This document shows, one piece after another, positions 12,800-22,678 of a DNA stretch of 64,000 nt (the first letter of the stretch is position 1; every line of letters starts with the position of its first letter). A program made the position numbers and the translations under genes. The notes beneath the pieces were generated by a model that was given only the letters and a program-made list of their open reading frames with translations, searched no databases and was not told the origin of the DNA. Source of the stretch: Isoetes taiwanensis (lineage: Eukaryota; Streptophyta; Lycopodiopsida; Isoetales; Isoetaceae); NCBI GenBank assembly GCA_021234155.1, contig JAJEKV010000054.1, forward strand, positions 872,001 to 936,000, in the 5' to 3' direction.

Positions 12800-12829
12800 G
12801 AATTAAGTCGTATTTAATTAAAGTGGGAC
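12800..12829 (+). repeat. Left arm of a perfect 30-bp inverted repeat
   Basis: The sequence begins GAATTAAGTCG and ends AAAGTGGGAC. Its exact reverse complement lies at 17163-17192. Together they bracket 4.36 kb with the homopurine tract and the palindromic satellite. Confidence 0.75.
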
Positions 12830-12897
12830 AAATCTCGAATTTTGGGACTCAGACTGAAAATGGGACAAATTTTTTTACATTGAATCATTGTTAGATC

Positions 12898-13225
12898 AGG
12901 GGGAGGGAAGGGAAGGGGAGAAGTTGGGGAGAAGTTGAGAGAAGTAATGGAAGGGGATAAGTTAGAAGAAGGGGGGAGGGAGGAAGTTCAAAAAAGGGGG
13001 TTGAGAAGAGGGGGCAAGGGGAGGTGAGAGGAGGGTGCAAGAGGAAGTGAGTTCGGAAAGGGGCTGAAAGAGGGGGCAAGGCGAGGTGAGTTTGGAAAGG
13101 GGGTGAGAAGAGGGGGTGAAAAGAGGGGGCAAGGGGAGGAAGTTCGGAAAGGGGGGTGAGAAAGAGGGCAAGTGGGAAGAGTTGGGGGAAGAGGTGAAGG
13201 GGGAAGGGGAGAGGCGAAAACCAAA
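12898..13225 (+). repeat. Homopurine (G/A) tract, about 330 bp
   Basis: The plus strand is almost only G and A with occasional T, as variable GGGGGAAG-type units (GAGAAGTTGGGG, GGGGGCAAGGGGAGG). The proline/serine-rich frames on the minus strand come from this composition and are not genes. Confidence 0.85.
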
Positions 13226-13249
13226 ATAACTAAAGGGGAATACATCGAG

Positions 13250-13330
13250 ATTAAGAAAGATAATATTAAAATATAATTAATAATTAATTTAATTAAATAT
13301 AAAATTAATTTAATTAATTTAATATCTGAG
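13250..13330. repeat. AT-rich TTAATTAA tract
   Basis: Consists almost entirely of TAATTAATTTAATTAAAT units next to the homopurine tract. Confidence 0.7.
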
Positions 13331-15720
13331 GAGCAAAATTTGAGGCGCGTCCCAAAGCTTTCTCCAGGTCTTGACTCTACTTTTGGCCCTGCTCTGTCTG
13401 CAGCTGGATGAGCAAAGCATCACCCTACACATGGAAAAATCGGTATTCACCTCTTAAAATATTCTTCATTACAAATCTCTCATTACAGAGTTTTCTTCTG
13501 TGTGACTCTTCTTTTTTCTGCCGGATCTCTCCAAGCTTCCAGCCTTTATTTCCTCCACCTGTTTCAAAATACAGCTCAAACTTGGCGATGGTGCATTTGG
13601 GTTTCCACGGAAAGCGATCTTGTCTTTTTTCCTCGTTCTCTGATAGCTTCATATTGACTCTGCTTGCTTGTCATTTTTCTTACACTGTGAACAGCCCCCC
13701 TCCTGGCCATTTCTTAACTATACAAAACCGTTCTTTTTCTTCTCGACTAGTGAGTCGAGAATTGAAACGCTCTTGATTCTCCGCTCTTTGAGACAAACGC
13801 TCTGATTGCAAGGACCTCGACCTCCCCATTCACTAGTTTTCCCATTTTTCTGTACAAATCCCCCATTCATTTCTTAGACGGCGGCCTGCTCTGCATCTGT
13901 AGACGCATCTGTGGGCGCTTCAGCGGCTCCTTCAATATCAACAACGTCCCCATCTCTGACACACAACTGTCGGTTTGATTTTTCAAATTTCTGAGAGCGT
14001 GAAGAAATGAAGCTCATTATCTTGAAAAGCTATTCGATCTGAGCATCTGTAATGAACATTACGAGATGCATCGGATGAACATTTCCTTGAATGCTAATCT
14101 CCAAACGGACGCATTTTGCAACCTGGGCTTTCTGCAGCTTCCATTGCTTAGTAATACAGCTGAAAATTGGGATGCGCCAAACGGGAAATGAAGAAATTGG
14201 GAAGAATGGTCTGCAAACGTATCAGATGTCTGAAGTTACGAAGGAGAAAAAGGACGTGGGCGATCAGAAAATGGGCAAATTTTAGAATGCCGACGGATCT
14301 GAAGCTGGAATTAAGCTCAGGGGCCGGGCTAGGAAGAAGAAAATCGGCGCCGCCTCTTCTACTTTAATCACTGATAAAAATATTATATCACCTCTGGGTG
14401 TTATATAAGATCTTCAGACTGCTGTGTTGTTTCTAAATCATTGGTCACAGCGGGAGCCTTGGTCGCAGCGGTAACCTTGGTCGCAGCGGGAGCAAGAGCA
14501 GTAGCTACTCATGCCGCTCATAATAATCTTCACCAAGTGCTTGCCCGAGCATTACTCCCTCAGATCTTTCTATCGCCTTCAGTTGCAGACCGGCGTAGTC
14601 CATGAAAGAAATGGCAGATCCTCCATCACTTTGCTCTGCCCTCGAAATGCAGTGCTAGATCCGGTGATCAAGAGCCCCTGCTTCTCATCTTTTTCATCCT
14701 CAGTTTTCATCCTCTGTTTTTTATTCGAGCTCTTGGCAGCGGAAGAAACAGCGGAAGAAACTGCATGAATGACGACTAGCAAAAGAAATGACGGCCATAC
14801 CTTATAAAAAGATCTGCCATAGCCTTCTTGCTCCCGATCTTTCCTATTCTTTTTCTGCATGTATACCCTATTCTTGCTCCCAGCTCTTTCCGATTCTTTT
14901 TCTGCATCTTTCCATGGTACATTCGGCTGGAGAAAACTACGTCTTACCAGCCATAGCCAGGGGCTTCGATGCCATAGCCAAGATTTTGGGTGTTCTCCAT
15001 CACGATTCGGCGTAAGTGTACCAAATCTCAGCAGTGACACATGTCTTAAATCTCTTGTTCTTCAAAGGTATGTACCAAAATTCCCACCCCTTTTCAAATT
15101 TCAAATTTCGAATTTAAGCATGGGGAGAAAAAAGCGGGATATAGAGTGTACCTAACAAAAAAAGCGGGGTATAGCATGGCCAATGGGGGCCAATGGGATA
15201 TTTATCTAAGGCCAATGGGATATTATAATGTCTATATTATTTTAGCTCATATTATATTAGGCTAGGATATAATTGTGTTTAAGTCAAAACATTGACATAC
15301 TAAAAGGGGATGTGATAAAACAATAAACTAAGATGAGAAAAAATAATAAACTATGGTGTTTTAGAGCTGTATTTTCTATGTTTTAGAACTATGGTGTTTT
15401 GGCATTTAGAAAATACATACTGTATTTATTAGAAAATATATAGGATAGGATATTGTATTTATTAGAAAACATTGACATACTAAAAAGGGGAAAAGGCACC
15501 CGGGGGTTGGGGGTTCTATTTTTTGGTCTATGTATACATAGAAAATGCATAGGTATGGTGTGCACTTAGAAAATACATAGGATATGGTGCAACTAATAAT
15601 GATTTGCACTCTATGATATTGGAGGTAGAAAACTATGTTTGTAGGCAAGTAGGTTCGCCTGTTTCATCACATTTGAACAAATGTATAGTATTATGATATG
15701 ATGTTTGAAAGTTATTCATT
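13331..15720. other. Gene-fragment-like, GC-richer segment without a resolved gene
   Basis: Base composition differs from the AT-rich surroundings. Frames of 120-150 codons exist on both strands (13408-13776 plus; 14579-15040 minus) but none matches a family I can name. Near 14448-14500 an 18-bp GC-rich unit (GGTCGCAGCGG...) repeats three times. A relative of the satellite palindrome (TTCTCGACT...AGTCGAGAA) is at 13740-13761. Captured gene pieces inside a transposon are a reasonable guess. Confidence 0.35.
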
Positions 15721-15729
15721 TTTTACCTC

Positions 15730-16445
15730 CTCGGACCTGTTGTGTTTTTCACTCTAAATGGCCTTAGACCTGTGTTTTTCATCTTGAGGAGCTTTAGACC
15801 TGCGTTTTTTATTTTGGAGGGCCTTACAGCTGCATTTTTCACTCTGAGCTGCCTTTCTCGACTCACAAACCTGCGTTTTTCGCTTTAAGCTGCCTTCTGA
15901 CCCCTAAAACCTGCGTTTTTCGCCTTGAGCTGTCTTTCTCGACTCGCGAGTCGAGAAAGGCCTTCTGACCCTTAAAACCTGCGTTTTTCGCTTTGAGCTG
16001 CCTTTCTCGACTCGCGAGTTGAGAAAGGCCTTCTGACCGCTAAAACCTGCATTTTTTGCCTTGAGCTGTCTTTCTCGACTCGCGAGTCGAGAAAGGCCTT
16101 CTGACCCTTAAAACCTGCATTTTTCGCTTTGAGCTGCCTTTCTCGACTCGCGAGTTGAGAAAGGCCTTCTGACCCCTAAAACCTGCGTTTTTTGCCATGA
16201 GCTGTCTTTCTCGACTCGCGAGTCGAGAAAGGCCTTCTGACCCCTAAAACCTGTGTTTTTCGCTTTGAGCTGCCTTTCTCGACTCGCGAGTCGAGAAAGG
16301 CCCTATGACCCCTAAAAACTGTGTTTTTCGCTTTGAGCCTCCTTTCTCGACTCGCGAGTCGAGAAAGGCCCTATGACCCCTAAAACTTGTGTTTTTCGCT
16401 TTGAGCTGCCTTTCTCGACTCGCGAGTCGAGAAAGGCTCTCAGGC
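15730..16445. repeat. 68-bp satellite with palindromic core
   Basis: Eight units have their palindrome starting at 15934, 16002, 16070, 16138, 16206, 16274, 16342 and 16410, an exact 68-bp period. The palindrome is 26 bp: CTTTCTCGACTCG followed by its reverse complement. Units 2 and 4 carry one C-to-T change (GAGTTGAG), so units 1-4 alternate as a 136-bp dimer. The rest of the unit reads GGCCTTCTGACCCCTAAAAC, CTGCGTTTTTCGCTTTGAGCTG. Before 15900 there are shorter, older units of about 45-50 bp without the palindrome, and one with only its left half. Confidence 0.95.
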
Positions 16446-16536
16446 CTGTATTTTCCAAAAATGGCCCTAAGAACTGTGTTTTATTTTATTTTTTTAGCAT
16501 GTAGCATCACTTGACTAACTTGATTTTGTCTTTTGC

Positions 16537-16687
16537 AGTCCTTATCTCGACCAGATAGTACATGCTTGGGAGCAATGAAAAGACCAGTTCATTGAAGAAA
16601 GATGCCGAGAAGAGGGTGGTGACATCAGTTGGACATACAAGCACGTGGCCTATGAAGGAACTCCTCATACAAATTTCTATCGTCTGT
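16537..16687 (+). other. Exon-like fragment
   Basis: A TTTTGCAG acceptor at 16530-16538 and a GTAAG donor at 16686 flank a stretch with one frame reading 'KDQFIEERCREEGGDIS' and 'WTYKHVAYEG'. The 5' part of the exon carries stops in that frame. It could be a captured or decayed exon; the family is not recognised. Confidence 0.3.
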
Positions 16688-17162
16688 AAGTTGCTCCGTG
16701 ACTTGGGCCAGAGCTCCACGCTACCGCTTTGCGATGGGTTGGTTCATGTGTGAAGAGGGTGTTTTCATTGTGATAATACGACCACTATGGTCTCTTCACC
16801 CACTGTAATGTATATTGTAATGAGCCCATTTATAAATATAAGGCATCTCAAAACTAGTATTTTTTGGTGATTAAGTAAACAATTTGCTTAATTTTTGTTG
16901 GAATTTATGATCTCTTGTCTATCCACCTAAGAAAATAGAGCCAAAAAGTCTTGGTAAAGGAATTCACCCTCACGCGAATAACTCTTATTTTGAATGACAA
17001 ATAAGCCCCAAAACAGGGACTCGACTCGATATCCAAGAAAACTGGGAGAAAGCTTGGATGCACAGTTTCAGACAAAATTTCGAATTAAGGACAATTTTCG
17101 GGTCGGGTTGCTCCTTTCTGTGTAAAATAACAGGGTTCCGAAAAAAAGTGGGAATGGAATGA

Positions 17163-17192
17163 GTCCCACTTTAATTAAATACGACTTAATTC
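17163..17192 (-). repeat. Right arm of the perfect 30-bp inverted repeat
   Basis: Exact reverse complement of 12800-12829. The palindromic AATT next to both arms prevents a clear target-duplication call. Confidence 0.75.
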
Positions 17193-17614
17193 TGAATTCA
17201 CATAATGTAATAAATGAAATTTCTGTTCTCCTTCGGGGTGTTACGCAAGGTGATCTTCTACACCACTGCATCAAACATATGACCAGAAAACAGAATGCTG
17301 ATGTTGTGCTCTAACTTCACATGATCTAATGAGAAAGTACTGTTCTTCAATAGCACATCACATGCGCCTTCACATCACACAAACCTGATCTGTCATTTTC
17401 TTATAACAGCGGCCTGCAACAACTGCCTTTGCAACTACTTGTAGTCAACTAAAGAACTAACCAAGAAGAATTCAAATGCAGCGCTCACCATTGCATTTGC
17501 ACATGTCATGTAACGGACCAACTGAAGCACATGTTTCCTTACCACGATGCCACGTGTTCTGCCATGCAAGTAGCGCCTCATAAAACCTGCATAACCTGCA
17601 CAAGCAAAACAGTC

Positions 17615-17665
17615 TGGAGCACGGGGATTCGAACCCCTCCACGAAGCCAAACCCTCGGTGCTCCA
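17615..17665 (-). ncRNA. 51-nt tRNA-like fold lacking a D-arm
   Basis: On the minus strand TGGAGCAC and GTGCTCCA form a perfect 8-bp acceptor-like stem. They enclose GGGGTTCGAATCCCC, a perfect T-arm and box B. Between the 5' stem and the T-arm is one small hairpin (CGAGG/CTTCG with one G-T pair). There is no D-arm and the total length is far below 72 nt. It may be a shrunken tRNA pseudogene, a SINE head with box A GTGGTGGAGCACCGAGG, or a functional tRNA-like signal. It lies downstream of, and on the same strand as, the HUH gene and its companion ORF. Confidence 0.5.
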
Positions 17666-17855
17666 CCACGGCCTAAAGCCGGGGGGCTAATCCCATGCAA
17701 ACATGCTCACACAGACATGCAGAAACAAGGCAATCAATTTTTTTTTTCCTTTTTTTTTTCAGTTTTGTATTTGCAATTCATTCTTCATATCTACCTCCAT
17801 GCAGATCTGAAATGCTCAAGCACACCATGTCGTGCATCTAATGCGAGCAACTACA

Positions 17856-18488
17856 CTAATTATACCTCAGATTCAAAGCGGCTGCATGCCTCCTCTGCAG
17901 CCCATCGATCCTACGCAGCTCTCGTATAAGAATTCCTCTGGCCAAGTTCATATGGGCTCTAAGCGCCCGCCTCTCCTCCACAGACACACTAATCTGCTCC
18001 CAATCCATGACCCCTAAGGAGTGCTCCACTGCGTTGAATAGCCTGCCCAGCTGGATTCGCAACACCCTAACAGCAGCAGCAACACTCTCGGCTATTATAT
18101 TAATTCCGACAACGTTTTCAAGCATTTCTGCTGCCACATGCACATGCTCGTTCTCTGCATTAGCAACTATGGGATGCGGCAATCCATTTGCTACAAGATT
18201 TGCAACGGGGGGCACTTCAGCAATATGAGGACGGGGAGGAGGTCCATAAGGCACACCATTCGGAAGGGCATGTGGCTGTCCAAGAAATGAGGCTGGCAAA
18301 GCGTGAACAAGCTGGACAGGTGGTGGAGGGCCTGGACGAGACGGAGGGCCAGTCACAACACCCTCATTGCTGCTGTCACTTATTTCTATTACTTCGGGAG
18401 TTACAGCAGCAGCGTGACCACTGCCCTCTACACTTGAAGCATGCACATTAAATTCCATGCCTGGCATACCTGCATCATCAAATAACAT
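17856..18488 (-). CDS. Companion ORF downstream of the HUH endonuclease gene
   Basis: A 210-codon frame. The N-terminal third carries an acidic/serine patch resembling a SUMO-interacting motif (VIEISDSSNEG), followed by a proline-rich linker (PPSRPGPPPP). The C-terminal half is predicted helical and Arg/Leu-rich (VLRIQLGRLFNAVEHSL, RALRAHMNLARGILIREL). It may be a separate ORF. It may instead be a downstream exon of the Rep gene, because a TTTGATGATGCAG acceptor-like site lies at its start (about 18468-18480). The element family and function of this part are unknown to me. Confidence 0.5.
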   Translation of the reverse strand: MLFDDAGMPGMEFNVHASSVEGSGHAAAVTPEVIEISDSSNEGVVTGPPSRPGPPPPVQLVHALPASFLGQPHALPNGVPYGPPPRPHIAEVPPVANLVANGLPHPIVANAENEHVHVAAEMLENVVGINIIAESVAAAVRVLRIQLGRLFNAVEHSLGVMDWEQISVSVEERRALRAHMNLARGILIRELRRIDGLQRRHAAALNLRYN

Positions 18489-18645
18489 GCATACTACGGA
18501 CTAAATAACAGTACGATAAGACAAAATGCTCAGATACAAAACATTTAAGAAGAAACATAACAGGAAATGCACATTCATTTCAACATTACATCACATAGAA
18601 GAGAAAACAACGAAAACATGAACAACTCAACAACTCTAGCCTTAT

Positions 18646-19674
18646 CTAGCCCACTGCCATGGTGTAATCAGCAACATTCAAAGGGATGAAGTCACATCCC
18701 ATTCCATCTCCCTCTGCGTCAGGCCTATACTCTTCAAACTGCGCATCAACAAAGTGTTCATCGTCATCGCCCTCGCTACCTGCATCATCCCAATAACGCT
18801 TCCTTGCTTTCCCAAGCCGCTACACTGGCTGCATACCAGCAGGAACACCAAAAAGCACACACTTCACGTCACTGGGCATTGCATTCTGAGGATTTAGTGT
18901 CATCCGCCAAGCTGCTTTCACTCTGTGCTCAGATATGAAAGCAGTATTCGTGGGCAGGATCCATTGACTGAACACAAACTTCCTGGTTCGCAGCATGCGA
19001 CAAACAGTATAAACCAAACTAGCAGACACTTGTTTTCTACCATGGTAATTAACGTAATGGGCAGCCCTGTGCAAAACATTCTTGTTGTCCAACACAATAA
19101 GATTCTTCAAGTCTCCTGCACCATACCTCAGATAAAGATCCTTCCCTATCTCTATCTGCTTCTCGCTCACGTTATGCAGACAGACCTTGTAATGGACTTT
19201 CCCATAGTCCTTCAGACAATAGCCCACGATTCCCTCGAAGCAATGGAGCTTCGTGTTCTTCAGGGCTTTACAAATCAGCAACACACCCGCTGGTTTTTGA
19301 ACACCCCAACCAAAGTACTTCTTTATTGCGGTGTTCACTTGTCTCGGAGTCCTAATCACCGTCCTGAAGACTGCCTGGCAATGCAGGTGGTCCAATTCTG
19401 AACCCCTTTCCAATGCCACTGCTCCAGCAACAGTCTCGGACTTGCAAAAACCCACCAAACTATCAAACATGTGCTCTGGGATATCCATTCCTGCATATCC
19501 CAGAGTCACACTCACGTCAAGGAGGCCGCTACCTTCCTCTACAATCTTCCCATCCTCTCTCGCCCTAGCACTGCCCCTACCCTTCCCAGCAACGTCCATA
19601 AGCTCATCTATACTACCAGCATACAGATTCACACCAGCCCTAGCCTTCCCCTTCCTAGCCTGCCTCTTCAACAT
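18646..19674 (-). pseudogene. HUH endonuclease (Rep) of a replitron-like transposon, with in-frame TAG
   Basis: The minus-strand frame from ATG at 19674 encodes a Rep-type HUH nicking-joining enzyme. Motif I-like strand: LLDVSVTLGY. Motif II: DHLHCQAVF with the metal-binding H-x-H. Motif III: VGYCLKDYGKVHY with the candidate catalytic Tyr and a following Lys. There is no helicase domain and none of the long Helitron Rep spacing, so Replitrons (HUH-only eukaryotic transposons) are the closest known class; a CRESS-type Rep origin is an alternative. The frame upstream of 19674 stays open to a stop near 19757 but has no ATG, so an upstream exon is possible. A TAG at 18820-18822 ends the 284-codon frame, yet the same frame continues for 57 acidic codons (GSEGDDDEHF...) to a second TAG at 18646. 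CAG-to-TAG decay is the simplest reading. Confidence 0.75.
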
Positions 19675-20404
19675 ACCTGATAGCCGATGATTCACAACTC
19701 CCACCACGAAATCAGCGTTCTTCCACACAGAGAACAGGAGCAAGCAAGCAGCACACTAACACACTAACAGAGAGCAAATTTTGGGAGCCCTAACAGAGAG
19801 CAAGGATCTGTGGCATACCTGGAACCGGGCTCCCCCCTTCAATCTCTGCCATGCCGACCACCTCGCCGCTCCTTCAACGTGCTGCAACAGAGCCGCCATC
19901 TGGAATCCGGATCCCTACCAGCTCATCCGCTCCTCATGGCTCAACCACAAAACCCGGCTTCAAAACCATCGAAAACACAGACTGCAATTTCCAGCATCAG
20001 AATTATACGTATTCCTATACGAATACAAGCCTATAACCTTCTAAAACCATAGGGTATCCGATACTCGGATCAAATTTTTGGAGCCTTATTGAAGAAAGGC
20101 AAAACTTAAGGAGAAAAAACACTCAAAACAAGAAATGAGATTGATGGATTCATGATCGTGAAGAAAGAAGAGCAATATGTGATGGCTTCATTTCCTAGTT
20201 TTGCAAGTACATGTTCCACAAGGCATGAATTTAAATTTCTTATATCTGTAAAACAAATCGATTGTATGTGTGAATGTCAATCTCTTTCTTGTTGCATTAG
20301 TGGTGAATTAATTCTCTTTACATTTTTGTTTTGCAGTTGCTTTCTCCTCTTGTTCCAAAAAATTGTTGTGATCTATAAAAAACACTTCCATTTGTAAAAA
20401 AAAA

Positions 20405-20580
20405 ATGGTATATTTGACAAAGTGGCAATTTGAAAAATTTGCAAGGTTTTTTGGCAGGAATGAGCTATTTGGAAAAATATTCAAGAATTAAGTGTATTTG
20501 GGAAATTTCAAAAAGACAGAAGGGCTTTTTTTTTTTAATTTAGTCAATAATTAAGACATAAACTTCCAACGTTTGAGTTT
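20405..20580 (-). repeat. Right copy of the inverted ~170 bp repeat
   Basis: Reverse-complement homologue of 11605-11790; see that entry. The copies are diverged, so if these are transposon ends the insertion is old. Confidence 0.65.
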
Positions 20581-20689
20581 GGTATTTGTGAAGGGGTTTT
20601 CTCGCATGGTTGGGCTAAGATTCTTGTGGCGTATTGTATAGAAAACAGTATATATTGCCATATTTGAGGAGCTTAATGTCATTTAGAGG

Positions 20690-21198
20690 TCATGTTGCTT
20701 TTTTGGGTTTTTAAATAGCTTTTCTTTTGAAAGGTTAAGAAGAATAAAAAAAAATTTGGAGGCCTTTTTTTTAGGGCGTGGATAAGAAGGGATGCTCCCT
20801 TCTTTTTTTGGCAACGGCAATGGCAGCGGAGCAGAGGCAGAGAGTGCGGCTTGATGCAGCAAATGCATCAACGGAGGCAGAGAGGGCGCCTTGAATGGAG
20901 GCTTGTGGCGAAATCGGCTCTCTGCTTTTGTTACCGTCAACGGATCTCGCATTGCCCTGTCATAGAATGCAAGGATATATGCAATACTCTGGATAACAAC
21001 CGCTGCTCTGAAGCAATGAAATTGAGAAGCATTTAATATGGGAAGTCGTATCCAAGATTTTGTTGCTGAATCAAAAACGCAGGGCACAACTCTGGATGCT
21101 AGAACAAGAAAAAATCCCGAACCTTCTGGCGCGAAGATGAACAAGAGGCACCTCACCAAAAGAAGAGTGGCAAAGCTCTGGGATATCCATCCACTCAT
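20690..21198 (-). pseudogene. F-box/kelch-like protein fragment
   Basis: The frame carries 'PEGSGFFLVLASRVVPCVFD' then 'SATKSWIRLPILN', which resembles a plant F-box/kelch repeat (V.D..T..W..LP). It then runs into a proline- and lysine-rich tail that looks non-coding. No F-box motif or complete propeller is present, so this is at best a fragment. A partial duplicate of its 5' flank (TTGAATGGAGGCTTGTGGCG, 20892) recurs at 21297. Confidence 0.4.
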
Positions 21199-21592
21199 CC
21201 AGCACAGGGTTACATATGATCAGTTCTAGTTTCTTACGGACATTCAGATGTTGAATGTTACTTTTGTTCCTCCTCTGCTCTCTGCTTTTGTTACTTTTGA
21301 ATGGAGGCTTGTGGCGAAGGCGACTCTCTGCCTTTCAAGATTTTCCAGGTGTATCAATCTGCTTGCAGTTTGCTTACAAGATACCATGTTTGGGCGCCTA
21401 CGATTTTGACATGCAAAACCACCTTTTGTTTTGATCTGAGATTTCAGCAAGTTATAGAAACCCGAGAAAGCAAGAAAATCATGAGCAGCGCTAATTTGTG
21501 GCATGTGCATTTATGCATTTATGCTGCTGCTTGCCTGTAGCATTCATGCAGAACAGGTAAAATGGAATTAGCAGGGTTTTGATGAGGCCGAC

Positions 21593-21613
21593 TTGGCCTA
21601 GAGGTTCGAATCC
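21593..21613 (+). other. Fused pol III box A/box B remnant
   Basis: TTGGCCTAGAGG (box A) runs directly into GGTTCGAATCC (box B), sharing two G residues. In a tRNA or SINE these are about 30-40 bp apart, so the intervening part is missing. Confidence 0.5.
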
Positions 21614-21964
21614 TGCAGCCATCTGTTTATGTTGTACAGGATCCACTGAGGCAGTTTAGTTTAGCAAAGAGACCATGGTTTTGTAGAAATTGTTAATGGT
21701 ATGGTTTATTATGTGAATGCTATTTTCAATCGACACCATAGGAAATGGCATGGTGATTTTTCGGTAAAATGTTAATAGCCATGGATCTGGCACAATACCA
21801 GGAATATGCCGCCAATCAATGGCCCCCAATCAACGTTGAGCAAAAACCCAATAATACTTGGATAAATTTCCCTTTATTTAAAGAATTACCACAGCTGGTC
21901 CTCAATATGTATGCATACTCTAGTATATATGCCTCCATGGGCAAATATATATATATGCCTCCAT

Positions 21965-22003
21965 GGGCGATAAAAACTATTCTATTCTATTCTATTCTAT
22001 TCT
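21965..22003 (+). mobile_element. 3'-tail remnant of the (TTCTA)n LINE
   Basis: CCTCCATGGGCGATAAAAAC followed by ATTCTATTCTATTCTATTCT matches the terminal ~40 bp of the LINE copies at 4.38 and 11.5 kb. It is probably an extremely 5'-truncated insertion. Confidence 0.65.
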
Positions 22004-22678
22004 TCGAAGATTTCCCAGCAATACCACAAAATCAAACATGTGATTTCTCTGGAAAACAGTTTGACAGTTGCCTTCAGCGTTTCACAACCTTCAGCATCAT
22101 AGTTGCCTACATCAAAATGCCATATCCATTTTCCTTGAGGAAAAATGTCAATCCAGCTGCACAACAAACATCTGGTAATTGTACCAATTGTACCTTAAGC
22201 TTAAACCGAGTCCATGTGGGCATTACTTGTTCTTTACAAAATAAAGCCCGTTGCCTGCAGACAGAAACAAAGCTGTTACAAAAACTACAAGCCTCTGCTA
22301 CTTGCAAAAAAATCATACATACATTTTAAATGCAAAATCGAGCTTAAAAATGCTATAGTCCATAGCTAAAAGTCAGCTCCAGATTTAAAAGGAGCCTTTT
22401 TAATAGAATGTGAAGTACAAGACACAAATGTGCCAATATATAAGAAAGAACTTTCTGTCATGATAAAGAGATATATAGAGGAAGTGCAATCTGACGCACA
22501 GATTGGGGCGACTGCAGATATGAGTCGTCCCATGCATCTTCACGTTCCTCAAAGTCACTGCATTGGGAACAACTACAGTTACAAAGAGAGACACACATGT
22601 AAAGGTATGAGAGATATATAGCCTATCAATAGTAACTAGTTTCCTAATTGTTTGAAGCACATTTGAGTTCTTCCGTTG

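Noticed and set aside
12891-13245. Proline/serine-rich minus-strand ORFs
   Set aside because: They are translations of the homopurine tract; several frames are open at once because of composition.
14579-15040. Short-chain dehydrogenase-like match (LLITGSS)
   Set aside because: The glycine-rich Rossmann pattern is not completed and the flanking sequence does not fit the family; probably chance.
15900-16400. Telomere-type CCCTAAAA motifs in each satellite unit
   Set aside because: Only one motif per 68 bp and never in tandem; it does not form a telomeric array.
15934-16435. CRISPR-like array of palindromic repeats
   Set aside because: The spacers between palindromes are themselves repeats of one unit, there are no cas genes, and the context is plant nuclear DNA. 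It is a satellite.
17615-17665. Normal functional tRNA gene
   Set aside because: Only 51 nt, with no D-arm and no standard anticodon loop.
18820-19743. Helitron Rep/helicase
   Set aside because: No long Helitron Rep spacing, no helicase motifs, and no CTRR-type terminal hairpin recognised.
21769-22329. 186-codon plus-strand ORF
   Set aside because: It runs through a LINE tail (TTCTA repeats) and AT-rich sequence, shows no domain, and has no supporting signals.
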